This document shows positions 9,263 through 18,000 of a stretch of 64,000 bases of DNA, one piece after another. This DNA comes from Bacteroidales bacterium (GTDB taxonomy: Bacteria; Bacteroidota; Bacteroidia; Bacteroidales; JAGOPY01). A model generated the notes under the pieces. It made no database searches. It saw only the letters and a list, made by a program, of their open reading frames with translations, and had not been told where the DNA came from. The stretch's first letter is position 1; each line of letters begins with the position of its first letter. The position numbers were made by a program, and so were the translations under genes. The stretch lies in the NCBI GenBank assembly GCA_023229505.1, contig JALNZD010000007.1, positions 1 through 64,000 on the forward strand. The letters are read 5' to 3'.

Positions 9263-9466
9263 TTAATTAATTGCTCCACAAAGTACCTCATAACCTTGCA
9301 CCAAATCTTCCCAATCACAAACTAATAAATAGTGTTGTGACCCATTGCTACATGTTATTATTACGGTAAAGCAATCAGGAACAGGAGCGGGAGCAGCTTC
9401 GGATACATTGGATGTTCCAAAGGCGAGTAGCCCCAAAAATGCAAGAATAATTAATAATTTTTTCAT
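9263..9466 (-). CDS. Small secreted Cys-containing peptide, first gene of the GLPGLI operon
   Basis: A 67-residue protein. Residues 1-24 are a clean Sec signal peptide (MKKLLIILAFLGLLAFG...SEAA), leaving a ~43-residue mature peptide with four cysteines, in DCFTVIITCSNG, LVCDW and VLCGAIN. Even cysteine number and export suggest disulfides. I recognise no family. It is the first gene before the GLPGLI protein and the receptor-like barrel, separated from them by a stable hairpin. By analogy it may be a secreted ligand, signal or bacteriocin-like peptide, but nothing in the sequence proves this. Start is the only ATG before the signal peptide. Confidence 0.65.
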   Translation of the reverse strand: MKKLLIILAFLGLLAFGTSNVSEAAPAPVPDCFTVIITCSNGSQHYLLVCDWEDLVQGYEVLCGAIN

Positions 9467-9581
9467 TATTTCTTATTTTTTATTGTTGAAAAAATGTAAA
9501 ATGTGAGAAGTGAATTTTTGCGATCTAACTTACTTCTCAATATGCTCTGTCTAATGGTGTCTAGGCTCGCATTTTCCATGA

Positions 9582-9622
9582 AAAGCCACCCCGCATCAAC
9601 CAGCCAAACACGGGGTGACTTT
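9582..9622. terminator. Terminator-like hairpin
   Basis: AAAGCCACCCCG (9582-9593) pairs with CGGGGTGACTTT (9611-9622) with one mismatch around a 17-base loop. T-rich sequence follows on the plus side (TTTGTTTG). No gene was found that it would serve, so it may be a leftover. Confidence 0.4.
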
Positions 9623-9856
9623 GTTTGTCAAACTTGTTCTTGCCAATAAAAAAAATATATTTATTGCAACAATAGGATAAATACGCGTAATGTTTGTCGT
9701 CATTTATCGGGTTGTTTGAGCAGATGAAACCAAGTACGGGAAATGCTTGAACATGAAAGATATTGGCAAATAAAAAAAGAAAGAAGTTTATGCCATAGTT
9801 TAAAAAAGCCTCCGGTATTCCGATTGATAATAGAATCGGCGTACAAAAGCAGGACT

Positions 9857-9870
9857 GGGGGGGGGGGGGG
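9857..9870. repeat. Homopolymer of 14 G
   Basis: An uninterrupted run of 14 G in otherwise AT-rich DNA. Tracts of this length are unstable by slipped-strand mispairing. It is about 390 bp upstream of the peptide start, so any effect on its expression would have to be at a distance or on an undetected transcript. Confidence 0.85.
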
Positions 9871-10123
9871 CTAAATGCCTTTATACCAAAACAGTTTGGC
9901 AGCCTTCTAAAAATATTGCTTTGTATTTTTGGATGAAATGACATTTCTCATTTCCGATTAAATTGCACCTAAATTAGCAATAATTATAATACAAATGGAA
10001 AAATATGGTGAATATTTTATATTTTAATTTGTTTTATTGCAACAATTGGCGGTTAAAAAAATCAATAATTAAATTATCTTATGAAAACATTGTCTCATTG
10101 CAGTAATGTCTTCGCAATGAATT

Positions 10124-10246
10124 TCAGTTAGCTTTGTAAAGTATTGGCAATGTTTCGGTATTCATTACCCGACCCTGAAGGTTCACTTGCCCCCAAAGGT
10201 TTTGCCAGAAAAGCAATGTAAAAATAAACACTGTTAAAAATCGCAT
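10124..10246 (-). pseudogene. 5' remnant of a second receptor gene
   Basis: The first ~30 codons (MRFLTVFIFTLLFWQNLWGQ...GRVMNTE) match the start of the receptor at 8267 almost exactly. The frame then joins codons equivalent to EYRSIANTSQ of the first copy, about 56 codons further on, and stops. The join is at CGGTATTC (10156-10163). That 8-mer occurs twice in the intact copy (8008-8015 and 8177-8184), 169 bp apart, so a slippage-type deletion between short repeats explains it. The rest of the gene is gone. Confidence 0.85.
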
Positions 10247-10279
10247 ATGACCGACACCCACTGGCTTTCAATTTATATA

Positions 10280-10748
10280 TTACTTTCGCTTTAATTCGAT
10301 GGGGTTGTTGCGTTCTTCCATATTTCTTGCAGCATTTTGTTGTGCCACGCTGCCAAGGCCTGCTTCTTTAGCGCTGCTGATAATATCGTCACGAAAAGCA
10401 TCTTCCGCATGGAAAAATCCCTCTTTGGTGGTTTCAATATAATCCTTCTCTATCATATTAATCATCACTACATATCCGGGCTTTTCGGGTCTGATAACAA
10501 TCCTTGAAACTCGGCAAGAGAAGTTATCCGTCTCGTTATAGTATCGAAAACAAATAAATCATTGCTTATAAACTTGCTGATGTTTTTCCCAAAAAGAGCA
10601 ACATATTATCCTGTCTGATAAAGTCCGGATTTAAGGAATCCTGCTGATATTTCAACAAATAGGTAAAGATTAACTCAGTAGGTTCCAATTCTGTTATCGG
10701 ATAATCAAATCGCAATTGAGCAGATGCCGGCAGGGAAAATAACAACAT
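10280..10748 (-). pseudogene. Broken second GLPGLI gene
   Basis: N-terminal part (from 10748): LPASAQLRFDYPITELEPTE...FIRQDNMLLFLGK, parallel to the intact gene. It then frameshifts (stop at ~10566) and continues in another frame as NISKFISNDLFVFD. After a large gap lacking the GLPGLI motif itself, it resumes at ~10468 with DYIETTKEGFFHAEDAFRDD and the ending NNPIELKRK. About 115 codons of the centre are missing. The upstream half of its signal peptide (FLL before MLLFSLP) overlaps the end of the toxin gene, so the original start was lost or overwritten. Confidence 0.85.
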
Positions 10749-11092
10749 TAATAAAAATTGTCAATTATCCTCTGTCTATCCTCATTTTCCTTATCACGCT
10801 TATGAGATAGTTCAATGAAAGTAATTTTTTGTTCCTCTTTAAAATAGGCATAAATCAACCGTAATCCTGAATTTACTCCACTGCCTTTCAGCGCTTTACA
10901 GGCAATCTTTTTCACTTTGATGATGCATGTTTTCAGACCCAGTCCATCAATACGAAAACTGAAAGGTGGTCTTTCATCGGGCATTACTTCCAGAACTCTC
11001 CTGACAATCTCCAGGTCATCATTCAGTGTCCTGTATTTCTTTAACAGGGTTTTCAAATCCTTTCTGAATTCGGTTAATTCATCAAAAGTCAT
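10748..11092 (-). CDS. Putative toxin partner of a Panacea-domain antitoxin
   Basis: A 114-residue basic protein, start ATG overlapping the upstream antitoxin stop by 4 bp (11089-11092), the normal coupling in toxin-antitoxin operons. The pattern of helices followed by strands (FRKDLKTLLKKY..., LGLKTCIIKVKKIACKALK, LRLIYAYFKEEQKITFIEL) resembles the RelE/ParE fold, including the late R-L-I-Y-x-Y-F strand and a C-terminal aromatic (NFY). Catalytic residues cannot be assigned with confidence. Likely target is translation or DNA topology. The stop codon abuts the broken GLPGLI gene, so the pair appears to have landed there. Confidence 0.65.
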   Translation of the reverse strand: MTFDELTEFRKDLKTLLKKYRTLNDDLEIVRRVLEVMPDERPPFSFRIDGLGLKTCIIKVKKIACKALKGSGVNSGLRLIYAYFKEEQKITFIELSHKRDKENEDRQRIIDNFY

Positions 11093-11892
11093 TGTTCTTC
11101 AATTTCGTCCTCATAGTCTCTCACAGAATGGGGAGATTCTCTGTAAAAAACCAATTCGTAATTAATTTCTTCTCCCTCTTTTGAAACCAACCAGGGCATA
11201 TCTTTATGAGAATAATTGCTGATCCTGGCAGCCGACCAATCACTCATTTGCTCAATAACCCTGTCGATAACTTCTTTTTCACTGGCTTTTAACTGGGTCA
11301 GATCCGCTTTCACCAAAGGCAGGTAGCGGGCTTGCGGATAGTCATGATATTCTGTTTTCACTCTTTGTAATTGACTTTGGTCAATCATTTGGTTAATGAT
11401 TGCGTCTAACTTTTGCGGAACCGGTCCGTAAGGTAACTTCCGATAACTGGCGCCTGTCAATTGCTCTTCATACAATTCGTAGTAGTTGAAATCGGAGAAA
11501 TACAACAACTTGTAAAGGACAGTTTCACCGACATTCGGTTTACCTGCACACCGTTCAAGAATGTATAAAAGCACATTCTTAAACTTATTGACTTGCAAAT
11601 TGGGAACAGAAATACGCTCTTGCTGTATTTTGGTTTTCATTTCTGCATTAATTTCAATTTCCTGGCTGACCTTGTAATCGCTTGACATAAAATCATCTAA
11701 GGAAAAACCCAAGACCATTGACAAACTTTGTAATTCAAGAATATCAACACTTCTATTCCCTAACTCTATCTGAGCCAAAGACGGTCGGGAAATCTTGATG
11801 CTCTTTGCCAAATCTTCCTGAGACAGCCCTTTCCGTTTGCGAAGTTCGGCTATCCTTTGGCCTATTTGTTTTTGCGACAGTTTTATGCTCAT
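11089..11892 (-). CDS. XRE-HTH antitoxin with Panacea (SocA-like) domain
   Basis: 267 residues. Residues ~9-65 form a Cro/CI helix-turn-helix (IAELRKRKGLSQEDLAKSI...LAQIELGNRSVD), and ~105-240 the Panacea/SocA/DUF4065 domain (VLLYILERC...TVLYKLLYFSDFNYYE...LTGASYRKLPYGPVP). Panacea domains are known as exchangeable antitoxin modules that neutralise diverse toxins, and the HTH probably autorepresses the operon. It is transcribed first, with the toxin following by a 4-bp overlap. The ATG at 11892 is directly before the HTH, so the start is well supported. Confidence 0.85.
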   Translation of the reverse strand: MSIKLSQKQIGQRIAELRKRKGLSQEDLAKSIKISRPSLAQIELGNRSVDILELQSLSMVLGFSLDDFMSSDYKVSQEIEINAEMKTKIQQERISVPNLQVNKFKNVLLYILERCAGKPNVGETVLYKLLYFSDFNYYELYEEQLTGASYRKLPYGPVPQKLDAIINQMIDQSQLQRVKTEYHDYPQARYLPLVKADLTQLKASEKEVIDRVIEQMSDWSAARISNYSHKDMPWLVSKEGEEINYELVFYRESPHSVRDYEDEIEEQ

Positions 11893-11983
11893 ATTAATTG
11901 GCGTTTTGCTTTACAACGGGACAAAGATAAGAAATGTTTCAATACAAAACAATAGTTTGTTTAAATATAAAACATTTATTTTT

Positions 11984-12017
11984 CAACTGTCAACTGCCAA
12001 CTGTAAACTGCCAACTC
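11984..12017. repeat. CAACTGT/CAACTGC heptamer array
   Basis: About four and a half heptamers between the divergent antitoxin and sigma-factor genes. Same unit family as the arrays at 1140, 20661 and 22667. Confidence 0.75.
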
Positions 12018-12070
12018 ATTTTACTTTTCCCTATCTTTATCGTAATATAATCAGAAGCCAAAATTATTCT

Positions 12071-12622
12071 ATGCTGACTGACCTGCAGGAAATCATTGAA
12101 AGCGTTAAAAAAGGCGATCAGGCCGCGTTCCGCAGAATAGTGGAGGAATACCGGCAGCAGGCTTTCAGCCTGGCGTTCCGGATAATGTGCGACGAAGAAG
12201 AGGCACGGGATGTCGTCCAGGAAAGTTTTATCAAGGTCTGGCAAAAGATAGAAACATACGACATGACGCAGAAATTTTCAACCTGGCTTTACAAGATAGT
12301 CGCCAACAGTGCGATAGACCGGTTAAGGCAGATCAAAAGGCACAACCTGGTCAACCTTGAAAAAGTCATCAGCCAATTAGATCACATCAATCGTGAGATC
12401 ACGCAGATGGAGGTCGATAATAAAGAAACCACCGAGCTCATCAGGTGGTTGGCAGAAGGACTTCCTGAAAAACAACAGATTGTATTTGTCTTGAGGGACC
12501 TCCAGGGCATAGAATCTTCGGAAGTCCGGCAAATCCTCAACCTGTCAGAAAACTCGGTGAAAAGTAATTTATATCATGCCCGGAAAGCAATAAGGGAAAA
12601 ACTGCTCAAAGTAATAAAATAA
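12071..12622 (+). CDS. ECF RNA polymerase sigma factor
   Basis: A 183-residue sigma-70 family factor. Region 2 (~25-90) includes ARDVVQESFIKVWQKIETYD and FSTWLYKIVANSAIDRLR. Region 4 (~125-180) has LPEKQQIVFVLRDLQG and the HTH LSENSVKSNLYHARKAI. An upstream in-frame extension from 11837 crosses the heptamer repeat and has no family similarity, so ATG 12071 is chosen. A TATCTTTA element at 12032-12039 may be its -7 box. The next genes encode a zinc-finger-like anti-sigma factor and a membrane-anchored lipoprotein, so this is probably an envelope-stress or surface-signalling module. Confidence 0.9.
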   Translation: MLTDLQEIIESVKKGDQAAFRRIVEEYRQQAFSLAFRIMCDEEEARDVVQESFIKVWQKIETYDMTQKFSTWLYKIVANSAIDRLRQIKRHNLVNLEKVISQLDHINREITQMEVDNKETTELIRWLAEGLPEKQQIVFVLRDLQGIESSEVRQILNLSENSVKSNLYHARKAIREKLLKVIK

Positions 12623-12631
12623 GAGATCACC

Positions 12632-13303
12632 ATGGAATGCATCAATGTCAGAAAGGAAATTGAACGGTTGGTTTATCTGGATAATCAGAACCTGGGTGAT
12701 GAAATATACCGTCACATCGAATCCTGCAGGGCTTGTGCCCAATACCTGGAAGAGACCAGGCTGGTCGCCGGTAAGATTGCTGGAATACGCCACAGGGAGC
12801 CCATTTTAAAAAATCCTGAGGGGTTTACTGAAGATATCATGAAAGCTATCCAAATAGATTCAAAAGAGAATCATTTCCAAATAACTGAAAAATCCGGAAA
12901 ATTCCCGGTTATCACATTCCTGCAGCGATTATTGGCTGCAGCTTCGGTTTGCCTATTCCTGGTCTTTGGTTATGAGGAGTATGTTGTGGTGGATAAAATC
13001 TCCCGACTGGAGAAGCAAAATGCAGCAATCTCCCAATCTTCTCAATACCGCAGTGCCTTAAAGCTAAAAAAAACCATAAGTATTCTCTCGGCTGATCCGG
13101 AAATGCTCAATCAGTATACAGAATTAAAAACAAAAAAGATAAACCTCCGGACATTGCTCAAGGCGGCTATGTATGCCGATGTGGCCGGTATCACCCCGGA
13201 TGCTCCTGGATGGCTAAAAAGGTCTGACTATAATGCTTCAATATCGCCTTTCATGTCCATCCTTAAACAATTCGATTCAACCCATTATACCATACAACGA
13301 TGA
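12632..13303 (+). CDS. Membrane anti-sigma factor (zinc-finger-like)
   Basis: 223 residues. The N-terminal cytoplasmic part carries HIESCRACAQYLEE (H-x3-C-x2-C, ~residues 30-37), the zinc-binding anti-sigma signature. One transmembrane helix follows (~95-112, LLAAASVCLFLVFG), then a periplasmic domain with a short coiled-coil-like stretch. The gene begins 9 bp after the sigma factor and overlaps the next gene by 4 bp, supporting one operon. It should hold the sigma factor inactive until a periplasmic cue is sensed. Confidence 0.8.
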   Translation: MECINVRKEIERLVYLDNQNLGDEIYRHIESCRACAQYLEETRLVAGKIAGIRHREPILKNPEGFTEDIMKAIQIDSKENHFQITEKSGKFPVITFLQRLLAAASVCLFLVFGYEEYVVVDKISRLEKQNAAISQSSQYRSALKLKKTISILSADPEMLNQYTELKTKKINLRTLLKAAMYADVAGITPDAPGWLKRSDYNASISPFMSILKQFDSTHYTIQR

Positions 13304-14325
13304 AAACACAAAACATCATTTTATCGCTAATCATCATGCTGCTATTGGCATTCAGCGCCTGCCGGGAGATTACGGTCACCACGAAGGTTAACCCTGACGG
13401 GACTTTTACCCGGATCATCACAGTTACCGGTGACTCATCGGATGTTTTCAAAACTGATTTACCGTTCCCGGTAAACGAAACATGGGAACAGAAGTCCTCG
13501 AAGAATCCGTCAGACAGTACGAAGTATATGGTAACCTATACCAAATCTTTTAGGAACAGTGATGATCTCAAGACAGAAATCAAAGGTGATACCAGTGAGT
13601 ATAGAAATCTTGACCGTGATATATCGGTTACAAAAAGGTTCCGTTTTTTCTTTTCCTACCTAACTTTCAATGAGGTTTATAAATCCGCCAATCCATTCAA
13701 TAAACTGGATTACCGGGATTACCTTACCGAAGATGATATCCTGTGGGTCAACGACCAGAAGATACCTGTCTCTGAAGCTGACAGCACACGCAAAGAGGAA
13801 GCCGAAGATAAATTCTCGGTTTTCCTCACCAAATCTGCCGTGGCAGAAGTGGAATCCGTATTGCAGGATGGAATTAAAAGACTGAACAATCCTCAGCTAA
13901 ATCCTGTGGATCTCTCCATTTATTATGACAGCCTCTATAAAAATATGGAAGGCTTGAACTTTATGAATGGGATTGATTTTATTGACTTATACCGCAAATG
14001 GTCAGGGAATGAAGCTTTTTCTCTATTGGATGATCTCGAGCCTCCATTATTTGAAGACTTCGCAAAAAAATTGAAAATGCTGGAAACCATTATTGAACTT
14101 GAAGGATATACTGAAGAAGTGGAGATGCCCGGGTTGATTACTAATACCAACTCAGCTATGCTGAACGGAAACCAGGTTGGCTGGGAATTCCAGTTTGGGT
14201 ATGTCCTGATCAGTGATTTTGAAATGTATGCAGAATCAAGAGTGATCAACTACTGGGTCTTTATCCTGGCCGGCCTGGTGCTGCTTGCGCTGGTAATAAT
14301 ACTTGTAATAAAAGCAGTAAGGTGA
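13300..14325 (+). CDS. Lipoprotein with C-terminal membrane helix, third gene of the sigma operon
   Basis: 341 residues with a lipoprotein signal (lipobox LAFSAC, Cys ~22), an extracytoplasmic beta-rich region (ITVTTKVNPDGTFTRIITV), and a hydrophobic C-terminal helix (~318-338, WVFILAGLVLLALVIILVI) with a short basic tail. No named family recognised. Translational coupling with the anti-sigma gene (ATGA overlap) suggests it acts in the same signalling pathway, either as a sensor that interacts with the anti-sigma factor or as a regulated envelope component. Dual anchoring (lipid plus C-terminal helix) would place it in the inner membrane. Confidence 0.75.
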   Translation: MKTQNIILSLIIMLLLAFSACREITVTTKVNPDGTFTRIITVTGDSSDVFKTDLPFPVNETWEQKSSKNPSDSTKYMVTYTKSFRNSDDLKTEIKGDTSEYRNLDRDISVTKRFRFFFSYLTFNEVYKSANPFNKLDYRDYLTEDDILWVNDQKIPVSEADSTRKEEAEDKFSVFLTKSAVAEVESVLQDGIKRLNNPQLNPVDLSIYYDSLYKNMEGLNFMNGIDFIDLYRKWSGNEAFSLLDDLEPPLFEDFAKKLKMLETIIELEGYTEEVEMPGLITNTNSAMLNGNQVGWEFQFGYVLISDFEMYAESRVINYWVFILAGLVLLALVIILVIKAVR

Positions 14326-14343
14326 ATTTCCATAAAAAATTCC

Positions 14344-14377
14344 CCAACTTAAACCTTAAAACTTAAACCTTAAACCT
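14344..14377. repeat. CTTAAAC heptamer array
   Basis: Around four imperfect CTTAAAC/CCTTAAA units between convergent genes. It overlaps the last base of the following minus-strand gene. Confidence 0.65.
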
Positions 14378-15005
14378 ATTCTTTAAAACGCGGTTCCCCT
14401 TCCAGCACAATGGGAATATGGTTCACCTCTTCATGGAAAGCAAGCCAGTCGATGATCCTGAATGCAAGTTCATCGTTCAGTTTGCTCATTTCATAGTAAT
14501 AAATCTCATGAAACCTATCTTTTTCGGAATGAGGTTTATGAGAATCTTTCGGGTTTTCATGTGCGGCAATGATCTGTCCGTCACGGCGTTTTTTTTCCAG
14601 AAGTTCTTCATAAATTTCAACCTCGACTTTATCCATAAGTTTGGCCACATTGAAAAAAATCACCCGGACATGCTTGTAATGAATCATCTTGAAAGGATGC
14701 AACAGGTTTTTGAACTCCGTCTTCTCCGTTCGCCGGCTGCTTGAAAAATAGCTGAGATGGTTGTCAAGCCTGGATTCTTTTTGTTTTGTATTAATTTTCC
14801 CAAAAACTTCACGGTGCTCCATGGGAAGGTTATTCACCCTTTCTACCAGGCTTTGCATCTTGCTGATAAATCCTCCGTAAGTTTCTTTGTTCTTCTGATA
14901 GTTCTGCTGGATCCTGAATTTTTTATCCTGAACCCTCGCGCTTCCGGAAGCCGATCCTTTCCTCCGGCTTTCCTGTTGTTCTATTTCATCAAGCCAATGC
15001 GCCAT
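14376..15005 (-). CDS. Conserved hypothetical protein, cytoplasmic
   Basis: 209 residues, strongly charged, no signal or membrane segment. An N-terminal region rich in Gln/Lys/Arg (EQQESRRKGSASGSARVQDKK) looks disordered. A mixed helix-strand domain follows, with HYKHVRVIFFNVAKLMDKVEVEIYEELLEKKR and a tail ending in VLEGEPRFKE. I do not recognise the family. It starts 13 bp from the end of the mutase gene on the same strand and is probably co-transcribed downstream of it, which would link it loosely to acyl-CoA metabolism. Confidence 0.6.
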   Translation of the reverse strand: MAHWLDEIEQQESRRKGSASGSARVQDKKFRIQQNYQKNKETYGGFISKMQSLVERVNNLPMEHREVFGKINTKQKESRLDNHLSYFSSSRRTEKTEFKNLLHPFKMIHYKHVRVIFFNVAKLMDKVEVEIYEELLEKKRRDGQIIAAHENPKDSHKPHSEKDRFHEIYYYEMSKLNDELAFRIIDWLAFHEEVNHIPIVLEGEPRFKE

Positions 15006-15017
15006 AACTTCGTGAGT

Positions 15018-18000
15018 TTACATGTTCCTTCTGTATTGCCCTCCCACTTCAAAGAGTGCGCGGGTGATCTGGCCGATGGAGCAATATTTTGCCACTTCCA
15101 TCAAGCCTTCGAAAATATTCTCGTTATTTCTTGCCCTTTCCTTAAGGCCTTCTAACAGTGCTGTTGTCTTATCTGAAAAGGTTTTGTGCAGTTCTTCAAG
15201 CATCGTTATCTGGTATTCCTTCTCCTCCGGCGTTGCACGGATCACTTCTCCTGGCGTAATGGTAGGCGATCCTTCGGACGACAGGAAAGTATTCACGCCG
15301 ATTATAGGCAACTCACCGGTATGCTTAAGTGTTTCGTAGTAGAGCGACTCTTCCTGTATTTTGCTACGCTGGTACATGGTCTCCATGGCCCCGAGCACCC
15401 CTCCCCTTTCCGTCAGCCTGTCGAATTCCTTCATAACTGCTTCTTCCACCAGGTCGGTCAGTTCTTCGATGATAAAAGAGCCCTGGAGCGGGTTCTGGTT
15501 CTTTGCCAGCCCGAGCTCCTGGTTAATAATGAGCTGAATAGCCACCGCCCGGCGCACCGATTCTTCGGTCGGAGTAGTGATGGCCTCATCGTAAGCATTG
15601 GTATGCAGCGAGTTGCAGTTGTCATAAACGGCGTAAAGCGCCTGCAGCGTGGTGCGGATATCGTTAAACCCGATCTCCTGCGCATGCAATGAGCGTCCGG
15701 AGGTTTGAATATGATATTTCAGCTTTTGTGAACGGTCATCACCACCATACTTGTATTTCATCGCCTTCGCCCAGATCAGCCGCGCAACCCTTCCCATGAC
15801 CGAGTATTCAGGATCGATACCGTTGGAGAAAAAGAAAGAAAGGTTTGGCGCGAATTTGTCGATGTCCATCCCTCTTGACAGGTAGTACTCCACATAGGTA
15901 AACCCGTTTGACAAGGTCAAAGCGAGCTGGGTGACTGGATTGGCACCTGCTTCAGCGATGTGGTACCCGGAGATGGAAACTGAATAGAAGTTTCTGACAT
16001 GGTGAAGGTTAAAATATTCCTGAACGTCGCCCATCATCTTAATGGCAAAGTCGGTAGAAAAGATACAGGTGTTCTGTGCCTGGTCTTCTTTCAGGATATC
16101 GGCTTGAACCGTTCCCCGGACCCGACAAAGCGTATCGGTTTTGATCTTCTTATAAACATCCGTCTGTAGGACCATATCGCCGGTGACTCCCAGCAGCATC
16201 AGTCCCAGCCCGCCGTTTCCTTCCGGTAACTGTCCCTGGTACTGCGGCCGTTTGGTGCCTTTTTTGGCATAAATCGCCGCGATTTTCTTTTCAACTTCAT
16301 CCGCCAGCCCGTTTTCCCGGATATAGATCTCACATTGCTGGTCTATGGCGGCATTCATGAAATAACCCACCAGGGTTGGCGCAGGGCCGTTGATGGTCAT
16401 GGAGACCGATGTCTTGGGATCGGCCAGGTTGAAACCGGAGTAAAGCTTCTTGGCATCGTCGAGACAGGAGATCGAAACGCCGGAATTGCCGATCTTTCCG
16501 TAAATATCCGGGCGGATATCAGGGTCGTTACCATATAGGGTGACGGAATCGAAAGCGGTGGAAAGCCTTTTGGCCGGCATTCCTTTGGAGAGATAATGAA
16601 AACGTTTGTTGGTGCGCTCCGGGCCACCTTCACCGGCGAACATCCGGGTCGGATCCTCGCCTACCCGCTTGAATGGGAAAACCCCTGCCGCGTAAGGAAA
16701 TTCACCCGGCACATTCTCTTTCAGGCTCCACCTGACAATATCTCCCCAGCCTTTGTATTTGGGAAGCGATATTTTCGGGATGTTGGTGTGGGAAAGGGAT
16801 TCAACATGCGTATTTACCCGGATCTTCTGGTCCCTGACCTGGAAAATGTACTCCGGCTGGCTGTAAGAACCGACCTTAAGCGGCCAGGTCTCCAGGATGA
16901 ATTTAGTCTTGCCGTCGAGCTCCGGCTCAATCTTCTTATATTCCTCTTCAAGAGCGCTTTTCACGTCTTCATTTGCAGTGTTTCCGCCCTTGAGGATTTT
17001 AATGGTCTCCTGGATGGAATGAAGCCGCTGGGCCACTCCGGCCTGCTTTTCGGCCCACTTGTTATAATTTCTTACCGTTTCAGCGATCTCTGAAAGATAC
17101 CGGGTCCTGTTGGGTGGGATGATAAAGATCTTATCCGCCATGCCGGCTTCGGCACGTATTTTCGTGACAAAGCCGGCGCCGGTCTTTTCATTGATAATAT
17201 CGATCAGCGCCTTGTAGAAAAGGTTCACGCCCGGGTCATTGTACTGTGAGGCGATGGTTCCGTAGACCGGCATTTTATCCGGTTCTTCATGCCAGAGCTG
17301 GTGGTTGCGGGCAAACTGCTTTCGCACGTCGCGCAGGGCATCCAGTGCGCCCCTCTTATCGAATTTATTGATGGAGATGATATCGGCGAAATCGAGCATG
17401 TCGATTTTCTCGAGCTGCGTGGCCGCGCCATATTCGGGGGTCATCACGTACATCGACACATCGCTGTGGTCGACGATTTCCGTATCCGACTGGCCGATGC
17501 CGGAGGTTTCGAGGATGATGAGGTCATAACCTGCTGCCTGCAGGATGGTTTCCGCGTCTTTCACATAACGTGAAACGGCCAGGTTCGATTGGCGTGTAGC
17601 CAGCGAGCGCATATAAACCCGCGGGTTGTTGATGGCATTCATCCGGATACGGTCACCCAGCAGGGCGCCGCCGGTTTTGCGCTTGGAAGGATCGACGGAG
17701 ATGATCCCGATGGTTTTCTCCGGGAAATCGTGTAAGAAGCGGCGGACTATTTCATCTACAAGGGAAGATTTGCCAGATCCGCCGGTGCCGGTTATCCCCA
17801 GCACGGGAGATCTCTTTGAGTGATGCTTTAGCCCGTCGATCAGGTCCCTGGCGCTTTCAGGGAAATTTTCAGCAGCAGAGATCAGCCTGGCAATGGCGTA
17901 AACGTCTTTTTGCCCTGATTTTTTTATTTCGATGTCTTCTATCTGGTTACCCGTGGGGTAATCGGATTTCTCCATCAGGTCGTTGATCATGCCCTGCAGG

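Larger units (their letters stand above)
9467..10123. other. AT-rich gap upstream of the peptide gene
   Basis: About 650 bp without a supportable gene. It holds the likely leader and promoter of the peptide operon (with a GAGAAGT...ACTTCTC inverted repeat near 9503-9538), a terminator-like hairpin (9582-9622) and a 14-G homopolymer (9857-9870). A 127-codon minus-strand frame (9561-9944) crosses the G tract but has no family features and an implausible composition. Confidence 0.4.

Noticed and set aside
9561..9944. 127-codon minus-strand open frame across the G14 tract
   Set aside because: Odd composition, depends on a homopolymer for its frame, no domain or signal, and contains a terminator-like hairpin. 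Treated as chance.
11837..12070. N-terminal extension of the ECF sigma factor
   Set aside because: Runs through the heptamer repeat and the divergent promoter region. The family start matches ATG 12071.
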